From CAYZTD01 sp964473335 (GTDB taxonomy: Archaea > Thermoplasmatota > E2 > DHVEG-1), in assembly GCA_964473335.1 (NCBI GenBank), contig CAYYOO010000045.1, forward strand, positions 1 through 12,592: DNA of 12,592 bases, read 5' to 3'. The notes below the pieces were generated by a model. The model saw only the letters and a program-made list of their open reading frames with translations, had not been told where the DNA came from and did no database searches. Positions 6,634 through 12,314 of the stretch are shown here, piece after piece. Position numbers and translations under genes: made by a program. Numbering within the stretch: the first letter of the stretch is position 1; each line of letters opens with the position of its first letter.

Positions 6634-9580
6634 TGACTAAGAAGAAAACCAAAAAACAATCTGAAGATGAAAAAATTAAGAAAAAAGAAACAAAGACAAA
6701 AAAACAAAAAAAGACCAAAAAAACAGCTAAAAAAAAAGAGCCAGTAAAGAAAAAACAAGCAAAAAAGAAAAAAGAGACAAAAACAAAAAAAATAAAATAT
6801 GTACCTGAAAAAGAACCAGAGGAACCTAAAGAAATTAGAGAGCTTAGAGCTAAAATCAAAGAAATTCTTAAAAANNNNNNNNNNNNNNNNNNNNNNNNNN
6901 NNNNNNNNNNNNNNNNNNNNNNNNNNNNNNNNNNNNNNNNNNNNNNNNNNNNNNNNNNNNNNNNNNNNNNNNNNAGGAACCTAAAGAAATTAGAGAGCTT
7001 AGAGCTAAAATCAAAGAAATTCTTAAAAAAAGAATACTTCCCAAAAAGATAGTTGATGATATAATCACTCATTTATTAGAAAATAAAGACTTACAAAAAA
7101 AATCAAAACTAGAAAAAATTGTTAATATTGCATATACTCATTATGAAAAGAACATAATTGATCCCTCTGAAGCGTGTGGGATAGTCGGTGCTCAAAGTAT
7201 CGGTGAACCCGGAACTCAGATGTCCATTCCTTATGACGAAAAGATTTTATTCAAACAGGATGAAAAGATAGGAGTATGCAAAATTGGAGAATTCGTAGAC
7301 AACATAATGAATGAATTTGGTTATGGCAATCTAAAAGAATCCGAGGTCTGTGATTTACCACCAGAAAAAGAAATTTTTGTTCCAAGTTTAAATAAGAATG
7401 AAAAAATCGAGTGGAAAAAAATACTTGCCTGCAGCCGACATAGTGCGCCCAATAAAATCTTAGAGATAAAAACTAGATCAGGTAGGAAAATAAGAGCAAC
7501 AGATGCTCATTCTTTTGTCATAAGAAAAAACAATAAGATTATTCCAGTTTCTGGAAAAGAGCTCAAGCCAGGTAAAAGAATTCCAGTTGTAAAAAAATTA
7601 GAAGAAAATTGTATTTCTTCATTAGATCTAGGTAATTATTTAAATGTAGAAAACATGAAATATGGTTTTGAAAAAGACAATCTCATATATCCTTATCCAT
7701 CAAAAAAACCTCTACCTAAAAATATGGATCTAGACAAATCTTTAGGCTGGTTTATAGGTGCATATCTATCTGAGGAAAACTCAACAAAATATTATACATC
7801 AATATCAAATATAGACACTTTATTTCAATATAAAGTACGAGAATTTGCAAAAAAATATAATTTTACCTATAACGAATATGATAACAATAGAGGATTTTCA
7901 AAAGGACATGACATACGCATTAATTCATCTCTTTTATCGTCATTTATGAAAAAATCATGCGGCACAGGTTCAATTAATAAAAGAGTACCTGATTTTGCGT
8001 TTAGTGCTGAGAAAGATTTTGTATCAGGTCTATTGAAAGGTTACTTTGATGGAGATGGAAGTATAAGTATTGAAAGAAAAACCATTAGAGCTTCATCATC
8101 TTCCAAAGAACTAATCGATGGTATAGCTATACTTCTAAACAGGTTTGGAATATTTTCTAGCAAAGGAAAAAATAAGAATAGTTATTCTTTGAGAGTATCC
8201 TATAGATACGCACCTCTATTTATGGAAAAAATCGGATTTGACAATAAAGACAAAAAAGAAAAACTGGAAAAATTATGTAATTTGAATTCTTATATTGAAA
8301 AATCATATGATATCACAGATATGATACCTGGTGTAGGTCAAATATTTTATGAAATAGCTGATAAAATAGGTTTTCCAAAAAGACTTGTAAACAATTTCAC
8401 TAAAAGACAAAAAATCGGTAGAACTACACTATCTCGGTATATCAATAATTTTGAAAAAATAGCTAGGCAAAAAGATGTAAACATAGAAAAAGAGATAAAA
8501 ACACTTAAAAAAATGCTAAATAGTGATGTAGTCTGGGATGAAATAAAGGATATTTCATATATTAACATTAAAGATGATTATGTATATGATCTATCTGTTG
8601 AAGGATTAGAAACCTTTACTACTTTTGATGGTGTTATAACTCATAATACAATGCGTACATTCCACTATGCAGGTGTTGCTGAAATAAATGTTACACTAGG
8701 TCTTCCTAGGTTAATTGAGATTGTTGATGCAAGAAGTACACCTTCTACACCTATGATGAACATATATCTAAGAGATGAGTTTAAGTTAAAATCTGATCTA
8801 GCAAAAAAAGTAGCAAATCAAATTGAAATAACTAGGCTAAATAGTATAGCAGATATTGAAACAGATCTAACTAATTTAGTAATAACAATCAAAGCCAACA
8901 GACAAACAATTAAAGACAAAGACATAACAATCAAGGACATAATAGATAAGATAAAGAAAATCAGAAAGATTGATGCAAAAGCAAATAAAGACAAAATCAA
9001 AGTAACGCTTGATGATCCTAACTATAAAAAACTACTTGAAATAAATGAAAAACTTAAGGATCTCAAGGTAAAAGGAATTGATGGAATAAAAAGGATAATT
9101 ATTAGAAAAGAACCAAATGAGGGTTATGTCATTTATAGTGAGGGAAGTAACCTAGAAAAAGTCCTTCAAATAGATGGAGTAGACCCTTTTAGAACAAATA
9201 CAAATGATATTCAGGCAGTAGGAAGAGTTCTTGGAATTGAAGCAGCTAGAAACATGATAATCCAAGAAGCCCATAACACACTATCTGAGCAGGGTTTAAA
9301 CGTTGACCTCCGCCATATCATGCTTGTGTCTGATGTAATGACCTCTGATGGCACCATTAGAGCAATAGGTAGACATGGAGTAAGTAAAGAAAAAGAATCA
9401 GTTCTTTCTCGTGCAGCATTTGAAATAACAGTAAGTCATCTTTTAAAAGCAGCACGTAAAGGTGAAACAGATGAACTAGGCGGGGTTGCAGAAAACATTA
9501 TTGTTGGTCAGCCAGTAAATCTTGGTACTGGAGCAGTTGAACTTGTAATGAAAGCAACAAAAAAGAAGAAGGGAAAATAA
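6633..9580 (+). CDS. rpoA2: DNA-directed RNA polymerase subunit A'' (Rpo1C), intein-containing, interrupted by an assembly gap
   Basis: C-terminal third of the largest polymerase subunit, containing the trigger loop. As deposited, the frame appears to shift across 100 N at 6875-6974. The flanks share an exact 55-bp repeat, and deleting 155 bp joins the upstream frame to the downstream one without a stop, giving 930 residues. Residues 1 to about 62 are a lysine-rich tail. Conserved A'' sequence then begins (EIRELRAKIKEIL, then DPSEACGIVGAQSIGEPGTQM). After a 475-residue intein (146-620) the sequence resumes with TMRTFHYAGVAEINVTLGLP and runs to the usual end, QPVNLGTGAVELVM plus a short Lys tail. 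Extein lengths are 145 and 310, so mature A'' is 455 residues, longer than the roughly 400 I recall as typical, because of the N-terminal tail. GIVGAQS replaces the common GIVAAQS. The start at 6633 overlaps the rpoA1 stop. rpl30e follows after one base. Confidence 0.93.
6820..6874 (+). repeat. Left copy of 55-bp contig-end repeat
   Basis: These 55 bases, from AGGAACC to CTTAAAA immediately before the N run, are identical to 6975-7029 immediately after it. The copies are exactly 155 bp apart, which is 55 plus 100. This is the pattern left when two contigs sharing a k-mer-sized overlap are joined with a placeholder gap. It is most likely one genomic copy, not a real duplication. Confidence 0.9.
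6875..6974. other. Assembly gap, 100 N
   Basis: There are exactly 100 N, the conventional length for a gap of unknown size. The identical 55-bp flanks indicate that the true gap length is negative (an overlap), so no sequence is likely to be missing. The gap lies inside rpoA2, between its lysine-rich tail and the conserved body. Confidence 0.98.
6975..7029 (+). repeat. Right copy of 55-bp contig-end repeat
   Basis: This is the exact copy of 6820-6874, beginning at the first base after the gap. Read in the frame of the downstream rpoA2 body it encodes the same peptide, EPKEIRELRAKIKEILK, as the left copy does in the upstream frame. That is why collapsing the two restores one continuous protein. 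Confidence 0.9.
7223..8647 (+). other. Intein with LAGLIDADG homing endonuclease in RpoA''
   Basis: A 475-residue in-frame protein intron interrupts A'' between Met and Thr of QM/TMRTFHYAG. It begins with Ser1 (SIPYDEKIL) and ends with VITHN, followed by Thr as first C-extein residue. The splicing motif block B is TDAH (Thr93 to His96). Block F is VYDLSVEG near the end, and block G has His474-Asn475. Between the splicing halves is a two-motif LAGLIDADG endonuclease: LGWFIGAYLSEE from residue 174 (acid Glu184) and LLKGYFDGDG from residue 270 (acid Asp278). About 100 residues between the endonuclease and the C-terminal splicing block, around GFPKRLVNN and LSRYINNFEKIA, may form a helical DNA-contacting domain (inference). 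Excision should leave intact trigger-loop sequence. Both endonuclease acids are present, so homing activity may be retained. I recall an intein in Methanocaldococcus jannaschii A'' of similar size, but cannot confirm the identical site here. Confidence 0.95.
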
Positions 9581-9581
9581 A

Positions 9582-9881
9582 ATGGTTGAAATAGAAAAAC
9601 TACTTAAAAACACAGTTAAAAAAGGTAAAGTAAAATTTGGTCTTAAAGAAACAAAGCAGGCAATTAATGATGAGAAGGCTAAGCTTGTAATAATTTCAAA
9701 CAACTGTCCTTTTAAAGAAGAAATCAAAAAAGAGGCAGATAAAAAGAAAACACCAATTTTTGACTCTAAATCAAACTCAATAGATCTAGGTTATACCTGT
9801 GGTAAAGCATTTGCAGTATCAACATTTGCAATCATTGATGATGGCGGAACGAATATATTAAATTTAACCAAGAAAAAATAA
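9582..9881 (+). CDS. rpl30e: Large-subunit ribosomal protein L30e
   Basis: A 99-residue member of the L30e/L7Ae fold family, a component of the archaeal large ribosomal subunit. The diagnostic C-terminal half reads SIDLGYTCGKAFAVSTFAIID (split across residues 66-86), close to the family pattern LGxxCGKPFxVSxLAIID. The N-terminal half contains the expected KFGLKETKQAI and AKLVIISNNCP segments (RNA-binding face). Length is normal. It starts one base after the rpoA2 stop and ends 18 bp before nusA. This gene order is widespread in archaea and supports co-transcription with the polymerase genes. Confidence 0.96.
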   Translation: MVEIEKLLKNTVKKGKVKFGLKETKQAINDEKAKLVIISNNCPFKEEIKKEADKKKTPIFDSKSNSIDLGYTCGKAFAVSTFAIIDDGGTNILNLTKKK

Positions 9882-9899
9882 AGATAGGTTTTGTTTTTA

Positions 9900-10325
9900 A
9901 TGACAGATATAATGCTTTCAAACGAAAACATGCAGTATATCAATATGGCATCTAAGATCACAAAAGCAGCGATAATTGATTGTATGATATCAAACGATCA
10001 TCTTATTTTTGTTGTAGATAAAAATCAAATCGGCCTTGCCATTGGAAAAAACGCTAAAAATCTAAAAAAACTGAGAAATCTTTTTAAAAAAAACATTAAG
10101 TTTGTTGAATATGATAAAAACAAAGAAAAATTTATAAAAAACTTGTGTAAACCATATAACGTAAAAAACATAGAGTACCAAGGTAAAGAAGAAGATCCAG
10201 TTGTAAAAGTAGAAGTTGATTCTAGTGATAAATCAAAGATAATTGGAAAAGCAGGAAAAAATATAGAGATAATAAGAAAACTTGCACAGAGACATCATTC
10301 CATTAAAGATGTGCAAATAAAATAA
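9900..10325 (+). CDS. nusA: Transcription factor NusA, archaeal short form with two KH domains
   Basis: Archaeal NusA-like protein, 141 residues, lacking the N-terminal polymerase-binding and S1 domains of bacterial NusA. It consists of two KH RNA-binding domains. The first KH loop region reads QIGLAIGKNAKNLKKL (residues 43-58) and the second KIIGKAGKNIEIIRKL (113-128). The second has a normal GxxG loop (Gly116 to Gly119). The first has GKNA, with Ala in place of the second Gly. I choose ATG 9900, about 10 nt after AGGT at 9886-9889. A TTG at 9891 would add three residues and leaves too little room for that site. It is the last gene of the polymerase group here. The ribosomal protein S12/S7 genes that often follow in archaea are absent. 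Confidence 0.93.
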   Translation: MTDIMLSNENMQYINMASKITKAAIIDCMISNDHLIFVVDKNQIGLAIGKNAKNLKKLRNLFKKNIKFVEYDKNKEKFIKNLCKPYNVKNIEYQGKEEDPVVKVEVDSSDKSKIIGKAGKNIEIIRKLAQRHHSIKDVQIK

Positions 10326-10327
10326 GG

Positions 10328-10349
10328 TTTTTTAAACATAATATTTTTT
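10328..10349 (+). terminator. Possible oligo-T terminator after nusA
   Basis: Two runs of six T (10328-10333 and 10344-10349) follow the nusA stop within 25 bp. Archaeal RNA polymerase can terminate at oligo-T tracts without a strong hairpin. This would separate the polymerase genes from the oxidoreductase genes. The region is AT-rich anyway, so support is weak. Confidence 0.35.
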
Positions 10350-10364
10350 ATATTCATTTTATAT
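10346..10364 (+). promoter_or_regulatory. Candidate TATA boxes of the oxidoreductase gene set
   Basis: TTTTATAT occurs at 10346-10353 and again at 10357-10364. A start site about 25 bp downstream would fall at about 10375-10386, at or just before the GGGG motif and the proposed CTG start. If the second box is used, the mRNA would be almost leaderless. The boxes overlap the putative terminator region, so I consider this only suggestive. Confidence 0.35.
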
Positions 10365-10373
10365 TCCCAATCT

Positions 10374-10377
10374 GGGG
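10374..10377 (+). promoter_or_regulatory. Putative ribosome-binding site of the CTG-start oxidoreductase
   Basis: GGGG in the context TCTGGGGAAA lies 8 nt before CTG at 10386, a normal Shine-Dalgarno spacing. It is one of the few G-rich motifs in an otherwise A/T-only spacer. It is the main support for starting translation at a non-standard codon here. Confidence 0.4.
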
Positions 10378-10385
10378 AAATTCTT

Positions 10386-11843
10386 CTGAGGATAAAAAAT
10401 CATCCAATAATTGATTTCAAAGATCAAGAAAAAATCAGATTTTACTATAATGATAAATTACTTTATGGTCTAACTAGTGATAGCATTGCATCAGCATTAC
10501 ATGCAAACAAAATAAAAACTCTTTCAAAAAGCTTAAAACACAAAAACCCAAGGGGTTTTTTTTGTGGTATTGGTAAATGTTCATCATGTCTGATGAGAGT
10601 AAATAACATACCTAATATTAGAACCTGTATTGCGCCTTTAAAAGAAGATATAAGAGTAGAAACACAGTCTAAACTTGCTGATCTACCTGATCAAAAATTC
10701 ATTTGTAAAAAAAAGGAAACAATAGATATCGATGTTCTAGTCGTAGGTGGTGGCCCAGCTGGTCTATCTGCTGCAATTGAATCTGCAAAACTTGGTGCTA
10801 AAACACTTATTGCAGATGAAAACCAAAGGCTTGGAGGGCAATTAATCAAACAGACCCATAAATTCTTTGGATCAAAAGAGGAAAAAGCAGGAACTAGAGG
10901 TATAGATATAGCAAATATTCTTTCAGATGAAGTAAAAAAATTTGAAAAAGAAGGAAAAATAAGTATTATGACTGATTCTACAGTTATTGGATACTATGAA
11001 GGAAAAAAAGATAGATATAAATTTGCTTTATTAAAAAGAAAGAAAAATTATGAAGGCTCTCTTTTTGAAATTAACACAAAAACAGTTGTTTTTGCATGTG
11101 GTGCAATGGAAAACATGCTACTTTTCCCTGGAAATGACATGCCTGGTGTATATGGAGCTGGAGCAGTTCAAACCCTTATGAATGTATATGCCGTAAAACC
11201 AGGTGAAAAAGTTGTTATGGTTGGCGCTGGAAATGTAGGGCTAATTGTTTCATATCAACTACTGCAAGCTGGAATAAAAGTAGATAGAGTAGTAGAGGCT
11301 GCCCCAAATATTGGCGGTTATCATGTACATGCAGCTAAACTTAGAAGATGCGGGGTGCCAATACTTACAAATCACTCGATAAAAGAAATACTAGGAAAGA
11401 ATTCTGTTGAAGGTGTTGTTACAGTTAAACTTGATAAAAACTGGAAAGAAGTTCCAGGCTCTGAAGAAAAAATTAAATGTGATGCAGTATGTCTTGCTGT
11501 AGGTCTCACTCCATCAACTAGACTTATTTCTCAACTTGGTGTAAAAATGGAATATGTCTCTGAAGCAGGTGGACATGTGGCTATACATGATAAAAATATG
11601 GAAACCTCAAAAAAAGGTGTGTTTATCGCTGGCGACTCTTCTGGTATTGAAGAGGCATCAACAGCCATGATTGAAGGAAAAATCGCTGGTGTTGCAGCAG
11701 TCAAAAGGGTTTTTAAAGCTAAGGATACAAAAAGACTTCTAAATAAATATAGAAAAGAACTAGAAAGACTCAGAGCAGGGCCATTTGGTGAAAAACCAAG
11801 AACTGCTAAAGAAAAAATAATAAAACTATGGGAGAACAAATAA
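10386..11843 (+). CDS. 2Fe-2S/FAD/NAD oxidoreductase, alpha subunit of a proline-dehydrogenase/opine-oxidase-like complex
   Basis: A 485-residue electron-transfer flavoprotein. The N-terminal [2Fe-2S] domain begins RIKNHPII and carries Cys60, Cys65, Cys68 and Cys81 in GFFCGIGKCSSC...RTC. An FAD site GGGPAG starts at residue 121, followed by RLGGQ. A second dinucleotide site GAGNVG (280-285) probably binds NAD(P) or a second nucleotide. The C-terminal flavin motif GVFIAGD ends at Asp417. This matches alpha subunits of archaeal dye-linked L-proline dehydrogenase, opine oxidase subunit A and HcnB-type proteins, which pass electrons from an amine-oxidising FAD subunit. No ATG, GTG or TTG lies in frame before the 2Fe-2S domain. 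ATG 10593 would delete it, so I choose CTG 10386 behind GGGG. A sequencing error or strain variant at the start codon is possible. The C-terminal BFD domain found in some relatives is a separate gene here (12311). Substrate unknown. Confidence 0.85.
   Translation: MRIKNHPIIDFKDQEKIRFYYNDKLLYGLTSDSIASALHANKIKTLSKSLKHKNPRGFFCGIGKCSSCLMRVNNIPNIRTCIAPLKEDIRVETQSKLADLPDQKFICKKKETIDIDVLVVGGGPAGLSAAIESAKLGAKTLIADENQRLGGQLIKQTHKFFGSKEEKAGTRGIDIANILSDEVKKFEKEGKISIMTDSTVIGYYEGKKDRYKFALLKRKKNYEGSLFEINTKTVVFACGAMENMLLFPGNDMPGVYGAGAVQTLMNVYAVKPGEKVVMVGAGNVGLIVSYQLLQAGIKVDRVVEAAPNIGGYHVHAAKLRRCGVPILTNHSIKEILGKNSVEGVVTVKLDKNWKEVPGSEEKIKCDAVCLAVGLTPSTRLISQLGVKMEYVSEAGGHVAIHDKNMETSKKGVFIAGDSSGIEEASTAMIEGKIAGVAAVKRVFKAKDTKRLLNKYRKELERLRAGPFGEKPRTAKEKIIKLWENK
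10539..10566 (+). other. Terminator-like hairpin inside coding sequence
   Basis: AAAAACCC (10542-10549) pairs with GGGTTTTT (10553-10560) across a 3-nt loop AAG, followed by three more T. The stem can extend with CAC (10539-10541) and GTG (10564-10566) if the extra T are bulged. The eight-T run at 10556-10563 encodes the Phe-Phe-Cys of the conserved GFFCG motif. It looks like an intrinsic terminator but sits within the 2Fe-2S domain. A regulatory role is only a possibility. Confidence 0.35.
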
Positions 11844-12314
11844 ATGAGCGATTACCTAAAAACTGGGATTTTATCAAAAAAAGATCTAGATCTTCCTTCA
11901 GACCAACAACTAAAAAAAGGTGTAGCTATAATCGAATGCATTCAAAAGATACCATGTAATCCATGTGTAACAAGTTGCCCTGTGAATGCAATATCAATGA
12001 AAGATATCAATTCACTTCCTATAATTGATTATGATAAGTGTATAGGCTGTGCTAAATGTGTAGGAATCTGTCCAGGTCTTGCAATCTTTGTTATAAAATA
12101 TATTGATGAAAACAAAGCTCTTGTAACCATGCCTTATGAAATGCTTCCAATTCCAAAAAAAGAAGATATTGTTGAAGGGTTAAACAGAAAAGGTGAAAAA
12201 ATAGATGATGTAAAAGTAAAACAGGTTATTAGAAAGGGAAAAACAAGTGTTGTAACAGTTGAAACAGATCAAAAAAACGCTATGGATGTTAGAAATATTA
12301 GGGTTAAAAAATGA
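11844..12314 (+). CDS. Double [4Fe-4S] ferredoxin-like subunit of the oxidoreductase complex
   Basis: A 156-residue iron-sulfur protein expected to relay electrons within the complex encoded by its neighbours. The second cluster motif is canonical: Cys66, Cys69, Cys72, Cys76 in CIGCAKCVGICP. The first is spaced differently: Cys32, then Cys38, Cys41 and Cys45 in ECIQKIPCNPCVTSCP, so the first gap is five residues rather than two. The C-terminal half (about residues 85-156) has no cysteine and no motif I recognise. In dye-linked L-proline dehydrogenase operons of Thermococcales, as I remember them, a ferredoxin gene (pdhF) follows the alpha gene in this position. The ATG directly abuts the alpha stop (TAAATG), with GGGAGA at 11830-11835 as ribosome-binding site. 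The stop overlaps the next start by 4 bp. Confidence 0.85.
   Translation: MSDYLKTGILSKKDLDLPSDQQLKKGVAIIECIQKIPCNPCVTSCPVNAISMKDINSLPIIDYDKCIGCAKCVGICPGLAIFVIKYIDENKALVTMPYEMLPIPKKEDIVEGLNRKGEKIDDVKVKQVIRKGKTSVVTVETDQKNAMDVRNIRVKK

Noticed and set aside
6820..7029. Genuine tandem duplication or frameshifted rpoA2 pseudogene
   Set aside because: The repeat ends exactly at both gap edges, the gap is a 100-N placeholder, and collapsing the repeat gives a perfect frame. An assembly overlap is far more likely.
7220..9580. A separate 786-residue protein beginning at Met 7220
   Set aside because: That Met is the last N-extein residue of A''. The conserved GIVGAQSIGEPGTQ lies directly upstream in the same frame, so the frame is the continuation of rpoA2.
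9891..9899. TTG start for nusA
   Set aside because: It would begin only one base after the AGGT site. ATG 9900 has suitable spacing.
10593..11843. Oxidoreductase starting at ATG 10593
   Set aside because: It would cut through the 2Fe-2S domain, losing three of the four cluster cysteines. Strong family similarity continues upstream.
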